Shown: positions 54,359-63,100 of the stretch, one piece after another | How positions within the stretch are numbered: the stretch's first letter is position 1 | Layout of the letters: the number at the start of each line of letters is the position of its first letter | Source: Brachybacterium aquaticum | GTDB taxonomy: Bacteria; Actinomycetota; Actinomycetes; Actinomycetales; Dermabacteraceae | Reading direction: 5' to 3' | Length of the DNA: 64,000 bases | Assembly (NCBI RefSeq): GCF_014204755.1 | Contig: NZ_JACHLZ010000001.1 | Location: forward strand, 868,001 to 932,000 | Notes under the pieces: model-generated | Seen by the model: only the letters and a program-made list of their open reading frames with translations | The model's database searches: none | Told to the model about the DNA's origin: nothing | Program-made: the position numbers and the translations under genes

Positions 54359-56380
54359 TCAGTAGGTCAGCCCGTGCCCGCGAACGTAGCGGGCGCCGTC
54401 GGCGTCGACGTACACGTACGGGCGGCCGTCCATGTGCTTCTCCTTGTCGAAGCCGGGCACGTCATTGGGGGAGGCGCAGCGGCCGTCCTCGTCCACCGCG
54501 ATCGCGTCGGCGTCGATCGGGAAGGTGATCGGCAGCTTCCCCGTCGGCGCGAACTCGCCCAGGATCGCGTCGACCATGATTCCGTAGTCGGTCTCGAAGC
54601 CCACGAGCAGGCCGTCGGCGAGCGGCTCGATCCCGTCCAGCAGCCAGGGGAACAGGGTGTTCAGCCCGATCACGAGGGTGTCCACGTGCTCGCGGATGTC
54701 GCGGACCTTGGCGATGTCCACATCGGAGTGGTCGTCGATGGCGAGGTCGCCGATGCCCACGAACTCGAAGTACGAGCCGATGAAGGGGCGCAGCAGCAGG
54801 ATCGCCACGTCCGCGTCGTGGTAGTCGGTGGTGAAGGAGATCTCGGGATGCTCCTCGGCGAGGCGGCGGCGCAGCGCGTCGAGCTCCTTGACGGTGAGCT
54901 TCGTGGAGAACAGCTCCACGTACACCTTCTTCTCCGCGAGGGTCTCGGGTCGCAGCGGCAGCGCGCCGTCGTGGTTCTTCGCGAGCACGACGGACTTGTG
55001 GTGCGCGTCCTCGGCGGCGGCGAGGGCCTCGGGGTTCTGGACCACGCGGTCCGCCTCCTCGGGGTCCACGTAGGGGTTCTCGAACAGGCCCAGCGCGAAC
55101 AGCTCCTCGAGCAGCAGTGCGGCCGCCTCGTCGAGGCGCTCGGCCGTGAAGTAGCCCTTCACGTATGCCTCGCGCACGGAGGCGACGTCGTTGGTGTCGG
55201 CGAACATGTCGGTGCCGGCCATGACCGCGCGCCCCACCCGCTCGGCGGTGGAGAGGTCATGGACGCCCCAGGCCATCTTCGAGAGCACGCCGGAGTCGGA
55301 GTTGATGTAACCGCGGTGCCCCATGGACCGCAGCAGGTCCAGGATCTCCGTGTTGAACGCGAAGCCGACCTGCTCGAACTCGGTCACCCGTCCCTGCGGG
55401 GTGGTGGACTTCTCGTCCGACGGGATCGCGTAGTACGGCATCACCGAGGAGGTGCCCGCCTCGATCGCGGCCTGGAAGGGCGGCAGGTGGTAGGTCTCCA
55501 GCGAGTCGGGGGTGGGGTAGATGTTGAATCGGCCCTCCGCGTAATGGGGGTCGGTGCCGTTCTCCCGGGCGCCGCCGCCGGGGAAGTGCTTCGTGGTCAG
55601 CGCGACCCCGTCGGCCTCGAGCCCGTTCTCGCCCTGGAATCCGCGCACGAGCGCCCCGATCGCCTTCCCGACGAACTCCGGGTCCTCGCCGAGGGTGCCC
55701 TGACCGCGGAACCAGCGTGGGTCGGTGAGCACGTCGGCCATGTACATGTAGCCCTTGCGCAGGCCGCAGGCGCGCCACTCGTCGCGGGAGTGCTTGGCGA
55801 AGGACTCGATCACCTCGAGGGAGTCGGTCGCTCCGAGACCCAGGGTGCCGGGCCACTGGGTGAAGGGCTTGTCCTCAGGGGTGCCGCCCATCTTGAAGCC
55901 GCCCGCCTCGTTCTTCGAGTTCGCGGCGACGATCACGGGGATGCCGAAGCGGGACTCCTCGGCGACCTCGTTCATGGTGTTGATCCACGTCGCGATGCGC
56001 GAGCCGGTGGGCTCCTCGCGCATGATGAAGTGGCGGATGTGGAGGTCCTTGATCATCTGTGTGGTGCCCTCGAAGGGTAGGCCGGCGCTGGTGTGCGGGT
56101 CGACCTTCACCGGCAGGTACTGCTCGTCCAGCACACCGTCGTGGCTGGTGAACTCCTTGTTGTGCTGGGAGATGCCCATCGAGCGCGAGGTGATCACCAT
56201 CAGTCCGAGCTTCTCGTCGGGGGACATGCGCCCCACGAGATCCTTCGCGCGCTCGGCCGGGCCGAGGCGCCAGTCCTCGAACGGGGTGAGCTCTCCGTCG
56301 CCGTCGAGGTCGCGGAACTGCAGTCCGTCGACCTCGATGATCTGCTTGACCCTGCTGGAGAGGGGGACCTGCTGTGTCAT
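54359..56380 (-). CDS. GH3-family glycosidase with EF-hand-like segment
   Basis: 673-aa glycoside hydrolase family 3 protein, probably a beta-glucosidase-type enzyme. The N-terminal TIM-barrel domain carries ADVLTDPRWFRGQGTLGEDP, VALTTKHFPGGG and the likely nucleophile Asp in GYINSDSGV; the C-terminal alpha/beta sandwich contains ILLLRPFIGSYFEF and FAPTGKLPITFP. Near the N-terminus DLDGDGELTPFEDW matches an EF-hand calcium loop, uncommon at this position. No signal peptide, so it acts on imported saccharides in the cytosol. GGAGG precedes the ATG. Substrate not predictable. Confidence 0.85.
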   Translation of the reverse strand: MTQQVPLSSRVKQIIEVDGLQFRDLDGDGELTPFEDWRLGPAERAKDLVGRMSPDEKLGLMVITSRSMGISQHNKEFTSHDGVLDEQYLPVKVDPHTSAGLPFEGTTQMIKDLHIRHFIMREEPTGSRIATWINTMNEVAEESRFGIPVIVAANSKNEAGGFKMGGTPEDKPFTQWPGTLGLGATDSLEVIESFAKHSRDEWRACGLRKGYMYMADVLTDPRWFRGQGTLGEDPEFVGKAIGALVRGFQGENGLEADGVALTTKHFPGGGARENGTDPHYAEGRFNIYPTPDSLETYHLPPFQAAIEAGTSSVMPYYAIPSDEKSTTPQGRVTEFEQVGFAFNTEILDLLRSMGHRGYINSDSGVLSKMAWGVHDLSTAERVGRAVMAGTDMFADTNDVASVREAYVKGYFTAERLDEAAALLLEELFALGLFENPYVDPEEADRVVQNPEALAAAEDAHHKSVVLAKNHDGALPLRPETLAEKKVYVELFSTKLTVKELDALRRRLAEEHPEISFTTDYHDADVAILLLRPFIGSYFEFVGIGDLAIDDHSDVDIAKVRDIREHVDTLVIGLNTLFPWLLDGIEPLADGLLVGFETDYGIMVDAILGEFAPTGKLPITFPIDADAIAVDEDGRCASPNDVPGFDKEKHMDGRPYVYVDADGARYVRGHGLTY

Positions 56381-56501
56381 CGATGACCTCCTGTGGTGAT
56401 CTGCGGAGGCAGTCGCCGTGACCGGCTTCGCACTCGTCCACCACGGTACTCACCCTCTGCGCCGCCTCCAGGGGCTTCCCACCGATTGCCGTCCGGCAGG
56501 A

Positions 56502-56570
56502 CGACGGGGCGGCCGGCGGGGGGCCGACGGGGCGGTCGGCGGGGGGCCGACGGGGCGGTCGGCGGGGGGT
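56502..56570. repeat. Three 23-bp GC-rich tandem repeats flanking the IS
   Basis: Three consecutive 23-bp units starting CGACGGGGCGG end exactly where the IS110 element begins. Similar CGACGGGG units resume at 58036 beyond it, so the IS was inserted into a tandem repeat. Confidence 0.8.
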
Positions 56571-56586
56571 GTCCCTATGTTCTGAG

Positions 56587-57810
56587 TCAAGCCGCAAGAG
56601 CGGCCGGCTCGGGGGTCGGGGTGGTGGTCGGGGGCTGGTAGTAGGTGCCGTCGCGGAGCATCGCGAAGATGACGTTGCAGCGGCGGCGGGCCAGGCAGAT
56701 CACGGCGGCGTTGTGGCGCTTGCCCTCGGCGCGTTTGCGATCGTAGTAGGCCTTGGAGATCGGGTCCGAGTGAGAGGCGACCCAGGCGGAGTAGAACAGC
56801 GCGTTCTTCAACCGCTTGTTGCCTGAACGTGCGGGGAACTCTCCGCGGATCGAGGTGCCGGATCTTCGTGTGACCGGCGCGATTCCGGCATAGGCCGCGA
56901 GGTGGCCTGGGGTCTCAAACGCGGAGGCGTCGCCGATGGTCAGGAGGATCTGGGCGGCGGTCTTGATGCCGATCCCCGGCATGCTCATCAAGACCGAGGC
57001 GAGAGGGAAGTCCTCCAGCATGGTCTCGACCTCCCTCGCCACGGTCGCCCGCTGCTCCTTCAGCTCCTTCACCTGACCAGCGACTCTGGGAATCACGAGT
57101 TCCACTGCCGCGGTCGCTGGCACGATCACGGTCTGCTCACCCAGCGCGGTGAAGATCTGGTCGATCAGCACTTCGGGGTCACGGCGCGAATGGGCCCGAG
57201 CGAACCGTAGAACCCTGCTCCTGCCTGCACTCTTGAGCCCGGTCGGGCCGCCGAACTTCTCCAGCAGGTCCAGCACGAGCCCGGTCGAGAGGGTCCCGCC
57301 GACGAAGACTCGCTCGAGCGCGGGATGAATCTGCGTGAGCAGAGACCGGATCCGGTTCAGCGCCCGCGTGGTCTCGTGGGCGAGGTCCTCGTCGAACCCG
57401 GCGAGGACCTTCAGAGCGGAGAGGACGTCGCTGTCGCGGTCGACCTGTCGGAGGGTGTGGGGCATGGTCCGGGCCATGTCAGCGATGATGAACGCGTCCC
57501 GCGCGTCGGTCTTTGACCTGCCCGGATAGAGGTCTGCGGCCTTCCGCATCGCCAGGCCCGGCAGGTAGGCGACGGAGCAGCCGACCTCGCGGGCGACCGC
57601 GATCGGCAACGCTCCGATGGTGTTGGGCTGATCGACCACCATCAGCACTTCACCGTGGTTCTGCAGCTGGGTGAACAGCACGCGGAGCTCGGACTCGTCC
57701 TGCGGGAGAGGCTTGTCGAACAGCTTGTTCCCGGCGGGATCAAGCGCGCAGGCATGATGGCTGCTCTTCCCGACGTCGAGGCCGACGACGACCGCGAATC
57801 GTGTGTCCAT
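56587..57810 (-). CDS. IS110-family transposase
   Basis: 407-aa DEDD-type recombinase. N-terminal RuvC-like domain: VGLDVGKSSHH (first Asp), VDQPNTIG, and KTDARDAFIIADMAR. C-terminal Transposase_20 domain: SMPGIGIKTAAQILLTIGD and AGIAPVTRRSGTS, with a Ser that is catalytic in the family, then KRLKNALFYSAW. The ATG at 57810 has AAGGA 8 nt upstream; the 20 extra residues of a longer frame are not conserved-looking. All acidic motifs are intact. Confidence 0.93.
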   Translation of the reverse strand: MDTRFAVVVGLDVGKSSHHACALDPAGNKLFDKPLPQDESELRVLFTQLQNHGEVLMVVDQPNTIGALPIAVAREVGCSVAYLPGLAMRKAADLYPGRSKTDARDAFIIADMARTMPHTLRQVDRDSDVLSALKVLAGFDEDLAHETTRALNRIRSLLTQIHPALERVFVGGTLSTGLVLDLLEKFGGPTGLKSAGRSRVLRFARAHSRRDPEVLIDQIFTALGEQTVIVPATAAVELVIPRVAGQVKELKEQRATVAREVETMLEDFPLASVLMSMPGIGIKTAAQILLTIGDASAFETPGHLAAYAGIAPVTRRSGTSIRGEFPARSGNKRLKNALFYSAWVASHSDPISKAYYDRKRAEGKRHNAAVICLARRRCNVIFAMLRDGTYYQPPTTTPTPEPAALAA

Positions 57811-58031
57811 GATGCTGTCCTTCCCTGGAGCATCATTGCTGGTCGCAGTCTTGACACCCGGTGCCGGCACCCACGTTACGAAGAGACCTCAGAAATGCTG
57901 GGCCGTGTCCCTATCAGCGGTCAACGCGTGTCTCTCGACCGGGCGGCAACACCCCCCGGACCATTGATGGCAGGGCAACAAAGCCATACCCGGCCGAGCG
58001 ACCAGACCCCGTCCATCGGGGTGCTCACAAG
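57811..58031 (-). ncRNA. Candidate IS110 bridge RNA region
   Basis: Non-coding left end of the IS. On the transposase strand it contains GGGGGGTGT (57957-57949) followed by ATAGGGACAC (57914-57905). The second is identical to the IS right end at 56578-56569 and the first is complementary to that same junction on the flank side. Opposite-polarity matches in the order right-target guide then left-donor guide agree with the known bridge-RNA plan. A 12-bp palindrome GGTGCCGGCACC lies at 57860-57871. Left-target and right-donor guides were not found by eye. Confidence 0.5.
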
Positions 58032-58125
58032 GTAACGGGGCGACGGGGCTGCCGACGGGGTGCCGGAGCCGGGGCGCCCGGGCGAACCCCGCTCCCCGAC
58101 GCGACCGGCCCTGTACGGTGGCGGG

Positions 58126-59112
58126 ATGACAGGTGTGCCGCGAGTCACTGCCTCACCGCCCCCTGCCGACCTGCCCGTGGACCTGCGCCAGGTCGAGCTG
58201 CTGTGCGCACGGCTGCGCCCCGAGGACGGGGTGGAGCTCGAGCGGATCGTGTGGGCCATCGGGAAGCGCCCCCGCGGCGAGGGCTGGGACAACGTGCTGT
58301 GGCCGATCGGCGCGCTCGAGGGGAAGCAGCTGGTCCTGCGCATCGCGCGCCGCTCCTCCTCCCGGGCGCTCCTGGGACGCGAGGTGACGGTGCTGCGCCG
58401 CCTGCGCGGGCTCGGCACCACCTTGTCCATGGAGCTGCCGCGCGTGGTCGCCACCGGGCCGGACGCCATGGTCGTCGAGTGGATCGACGGCCGGGTCGCG
58501 GCCGACGCGGAGGAATCGGTGCGCGTGCAGACCGCGCGCGACCTCGCCGTCATGCTCGCCACCGTCCACTCCGGTCCCGCGCCGGACGTCGGCCACAACC
58601 CCGTGCGCGGGGTGCCGCTCGCCGACCGGGCGGAGGCCTTCGACGAGGACCTCGCCCGCGCCGAACTGTCCTCACGGCGCGCGGACCTCGCCGCGGCGCG
58701 GTGGCGGCGCGGGATGGAGGCCGACCCCTGGGAGGGCCGCGGGCTCCTGCTGCACGGCGATCCGCACCCCGGCAACCTCGTCGTCCCGCTCCCCGGCGTC
58801 CACGGGGTGCCGGCGCTGATCGACTGGGGCGACACCACCCGCGGCGACCCGGCCAGCGACCTCGGCGCGCTGCTGCTGCACGATCCCTCGCCCGCCCTGC
58901 TGGAGGAGTACCGCGAGCACGCCGCGTGGACCGGGATCGACGACGACGCGGTGTGGGAGGCGCTCACCGCGCGCGCATGGGCCTGGGGTGCTCGGATGGC
59001 GCTGTCGATGATCCTCGCCTACCCGCCCCAGCACGGCCTCGGCCGCGCAGGGGATCGCCTGCTCGGGACCGACGTCGAGGCGGGGTCCGCGGGCGAGCCG
59101 AGCACGCGCTGA
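58126..59112 (+). CDS. APH-family phosphotransferase (aminoglycoside/choline kinase-like)
   Basis: 328-aa kinase-fold protein with the APH family motifs: catalytic loop HGDPHPGNLVV (about 207-217) and metal-binding DWGDTTRGDPASDLG (about 229-243), and the N-lobe LVLRIARR. Real substrate is unknown; family members phosphorylate aminoglycosides, choline, homoserine or other small molecules. The ATG at 58126 is 93 bp from the IS end, so its original promoter may have been displaced. Ribosome site weak. Confidence 0.8.
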   Translation: MTGVPRVTASPPPADLPVDLRQVELLCARLRPEDGVELERIVWAIGKRPRGEGWDNVLWPIGALEGKQLVLRIARRSSSRALLGREVTVLRRLRGLGTTLSMELPRVVATGPDAMVVEWIDGRVAADAEESVRVQTARDLAVMLATVHSGPAPDVGHNPVRGVPLADRAEAFDEDLARAELSSRRADLAAARWRRGMEADPWEGRGLLLHGDPHPGNLVVPLPGVHGVPALIDWGDTTRGDPASDLGALLLHDPSPALLEEYREHAAWTGIDDDAVWEALTARAWAWGARMALSMILAYPPQHGLGRAGDRLLGTDVEAGSAGEPSTR

Positions 59113-59188
59113 CGCAGGACGCGCTAATGCAGGGCGCGCTGACCGAAGGCGCTCAGCCCGTCCCTGTCAGCGCCCCGCCCTCGCGCCA

Positions 59189-59961
59189 TCAGTCGTCCTC
59201 CACCCCGTCATCCTCCACCCCGTTCTCGTCCCACTGGTCCTCGTCCCACAGGTCCTCCTCCCACATGTCGCCGCTGCGCCCGTCGGCGACCTCGTACTCC
59301 CCCTCGATCTGCGCCTCGATGCGGTCCTGCAGGTCCTCCAGCGAGTCGAGTCCGACCATGTCCAGCACCCGGGCGAACAGCGCCCGCTCGTCGTCCGCGC
59401 GCACCACCCCCGTCGGATCGATCGGCGCGGAGCAGAACGGCAGCTCGTCGACCATCACCTCGAGCTCCCTGCCGCACCGCACCCGGGCGCGACAGGAGGA
59501 CCTCGCCCCCAGCGGCTCCTCGGGCGGGAGGGAGAGCATCGGGGGCCCGAACGCGGAGCTGATGAGCTCCGGGGTGAGCAGCGTGTGGGTGCGCAGCTCG
59601 AAGGCCACCATCCCGCGCTGTGCGGCGAGGCGGGCGATGACCGCGAGCGCCGACGGCTCCGGACGCGCCAGTCGGAGGGTCGCACATCTCCCCAGATCGT
59701 CAGGAGCGCCCGGTGATCGTGCCAGGGCGGGGCCGGGCAGGAGGGGATCCGCGCCACGGCGCCCAGCAGGCGCTCGCCGAACCGCAGGACCCCGGGATCG
59801 CGCTCGGGGACCTCGCCCTCCTCGTGCCACGCGAACCCGTGGTGAATCATGTGCCGGCTGTACTCGTGGCAGGCACGCTGTGCATCGGTCGGTGACGGGC
59901 CCGGCCACAGCACGACGACGGGACGCAGGGGCAGGGGAGCGGGGCGGTGCAGGAGTGACAT
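59189..59961 (-). pseudogene. Frameshifted gene, unknown function
   Basis: The reading frame from 59961 (MSLLHRPAPLPLRPVVVLWP) is protein-like to about 59680 (HDHRALLTIWGD). There the coding signal moves to another frame (LRLARPEPSALAVIARLAAQ) that runs to an acidic end (EDDGVEDD) at 59189. A one-base loss near 59660-59700 would explain it. It could be a pseudogene, a sequencing error or, less likely, ribosomal frameshifting, as no slippery heptamer is apparent. A GTG at 60045 is an alternative start. Not recognised. Confidence 0.6.
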
Positions 59962-60167
59962 GCCCAGAGACTGCCGCGCACGCCGTGCCTCCCCGTCGGC
60001 CGTGCACAACCCGCAGGTCACGGCGTCGGCCCACGCTTCCCCCACAGGGCGGTCCCGCGCGGGGCCCGCGTCGATCCTCCGAGCGGCCCGGACGGGTGTG
60101 GGCCCGGTCGCCCTGCACCGATTTCCCCGCGACCTCGGGCGGGCCCGAGCCGTAGAGTGGGCCCGCC

Positions 60168-63100
60168 ATGACCACGCCCTCCTCGACCCCCGATCCGGCC
60201 GCCCCGCAGAGCGAGCCCGCGCCCGACGCGCCCGCCCCGGACGCCCCCGTCGGCCCCCGCATCGCCTACCCCGCCGACCTCCCCGTCTCCCAGCGCCGGG
60301 AGGACATCCAGGAGGCCCTGCGGGAGCACCAGGTCGTGGTCATCGCCGGCGCCACCGGCTCCGGCAAGACCACCCAGATCCCCAAGATGCTCCTCGAGCT
60401 CGGCTACGGGCAGGGCGGGAAGCTGATCGGCCACACCCAGCCGCGACGGATCGCCGCCCGCTCCGTCGCCCAGCGCATCGCCTCCGAGCTCGGCGAGAGG
60501 CTGGGGGAGGGGACCGTCGGCTACCAGGTCCGCTTCACCAAGGAGACCTCCCGCGGCACCCGTCTGAAGCTCATGACCGACGGCATCCTGCTGGCCGAGA
60601 TCGGCCGCGACCGACTGCTCACGCGGTACGACGCGATCATCATCGACGAGGCCCACGAGCGGTCGCTGAACATCGACGTGATCCTCGGGTACCTCCGCCA
60701 GATCCTCCCGCAGCGCCCCGACCTCAAGGTCGTCATCACCTCGGCGACCATCGACCCAGAGCGCTTCGCCGCCCACTTCGCCACCCGCCTGCCGTCGGGC
60801 GAGGAGGAGCCCGCCCCGATCATCGAGGTCTCCGGGCGCACGTTCCCCGTCGAGATCCGCTACCGCCCGCTGGTGCTCGAGCCCGAGGTCGAGGAGGACG
60901 ACGAGCTCGAGGACATCCACTCCATCGAGCGTGACCTCACCCAGGCCATCACCGACGCGGTCGACGAGCTCGCCGCCGAGGGGCCCGGGGACATGCTCGT
61001 GTTCCTACCCGGCGAGCGGGAGATCCGCGAGATCTCCGACGCGCTGACCGCCCACCTCGAGCGGGGCACCCGCGGCCGCGGCGCGCTGCCCGTCGAGGTG
61101 CTGCCCCTGTTCGGCCGGCTCTCCGCCCAGGACCAGCAGAAGATCTTCTCCCCGCCGAAGGCCGGGACGTACCGCCGCATCATCCTGTCCACCAACGTCG
61201 CCGAGACCTCCCTGACCGTCCCCGGCATCACCTACGTCATCGACTCCGGGCTCGCGCGCATCTCCCGCTACTCCCAGCGCACCAAGGTGCAGCGCCTCCC
61301 CATCGAGCCGATCTCGCAGGCCAGCGCCAACCAGCGCTCGGGTCGCTCGGGCCGCACCCACCCCGGCATCGCGATCCGCCTGTACTCCGAGGAGGACTTC
61401 GAGGGCCGCCCGGAGTTCACCGAACCGGAGATCCTGCGCACCTCGCTCGCCTCCGTGGTGCTGCTGATGACCTCCCTCGGCCTCGGCGACGTGGAGTCCT
61501 TCCCCTTCGTCGAACCGCCCGCCTCCCGCGCCATCACCGACGGCGTGCGCCTGCTGGACGAGCTCGGCGCCATCGAGGACGCCCCGCGGGAGCCCGGCGG
61601 CAGGCGGCTCACGCGCGTGGGCCGCACCCTCGCCCGCTTCCCCCTGGACCCGCGCATGGCCCGCATGCTCATCGAGGCCCACCGCCTCGGCGCCCTGCGC
61701 GAGGTGCTCATCATCGTCGCGGCACTGTCCATCCAGGACCCGCGCGAACGGCCGCTCGGCCAGGAGCAGCAGGCCCGCGAGAAGCACAAGCGCTTCGAGG
61801 ACGAGACCAGCGACTTCCTCGCCTACCTCAACCTCTGGCGCCACCTCCAGGCCCGCCGCAAGGAGCTCTCCTCCAGCGCGTTCCGCCGCGAGGTCCGCGC
61901 CGAGCACCTCCACTACCTGCGCATCCGCGAATGGTGGGACCTCCACGCCCAGCTGCGCGACATGGCCAAGGACGCGGGCCTGTCCGCCAACGACAACGAG
62001 GCCACCCCGCAGGCGATCCACCAGTCGCTGCTCGCCGGGCTGCTCAGCCACGTCGGCCTGCAGGACGACCGCACCCGCGAATACGCCGGCGCCCGCGGCG
62101 CCCGCTTCATGCTCTGGCCCGGCTCCGCGCTCGCCAAGAAGCGCCCCGACTACGTGATGGTCGGCGAGCTCGTGGAGACCAGCCGCCTGTGGGGCCGCAC
62201 CGCCGCCCGCATCGACCCGGCCTGGGCGGAGGAGACCGGCGCCCACGTCGTCAAGCGCACCTACACCGAGCCGCACTGGTCCTCCAAGCGCGCCTCCGCC
62301 ATGGCCCACGAGAAGGTCACCCTGTACGGGGTGCCGATCGTCGCCGACCGCGTGGTGGGCTACGGCCGCATCGACCCCGAGGCCGCGCGGGACACCTTCA
62401 TCCAGCACGCCCTCATCGAGGGGGACTGGCGCAGCCGCCACCACTTCTTCCGCGACAACCGAGCGCTGATCACCGAGCTCGAGGAGCTCGAGGCGAAGAC
62501 CCGCCGCCGCGACCTGCTCATCTCCGACGAACAGCTGTTCCGCTTCTACGACGAGCGGATCCCCAAGCACGTCGTCTCCGGGCGCCACTTCGACTCCTGG
62601 TGGAAGACCCAGCGCCACGAGACCCCGGACCTGCTCACCCTCACCGAGAAGGACCTCCTGGCGGCCGACGAGTCCGTCACCGAGGCGATCGGCGCCGACT
62701 TCCCCGACACCTGGGTGCAGGGCGACCTCACCCTGCCGCTGAGCTACTCCTTCGGCGAGGTCGGCGCGAAAGGGGCCGACGGGGTCACCGCCACGATCCC
62801 GCTGGCCGTCCTGAACCGTGTCGCGCCGCGCGGCTTCGACTGGCTCGTGCCCGGCATGCGCGAGGAGCTGGTCACCGAGCTGATCCGCTCGCTCCCGAAG
62901 CCCATCCGCCGCCACCTCGTCCCCGCCCCGGAGCGGGCCAAGGCCGTCGCCGCGACCCTGCACGACGACGACCCCGACCAGGGGGAGTCCTTCCTCGAGG
63001 CGGTCGCCGACGAGCTCGTCGCCCTGCCCGGCGTGCCCCAGGACCTGCCCCTGTACGGACCCGAGTTCGACCTCGCGAAGCTCCCCGCCCACCTGCGCAT

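Larger units (their letters stand above)
56571..58033 (-). mobile_element. IS110-family insertion sequence (about 1463 bp)
   Basis: Contains an IS110 transposase and about 220 bp of non-coding DNA upstream of it, with only 16 bp after the stop, the layout of IS110-group elements that carry a bridge RNA at the left end. The limits are inferred from GT dinucleotides at 56569-56570 and 58032-58033, outside which similar GC-rich repeat DNA continues. There are no terminal inverted repeats, as expected for this family. Confidence 0.65.

Noticed and set aside
56502..56570. CRISPR-like array
   Set aside because: Units are directly adjacent without spacers and there are no cas genes; a plain tandem repeat. 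The stop-proximal repeats were rejected as CRISPR for the same reason.
59640..59710. Programmed -1 ribosomal frameshift
   Set aside because: The direction of the shift would fit, but I see no X-XXY-YYZ slippery heptamer or following stem near the transition.
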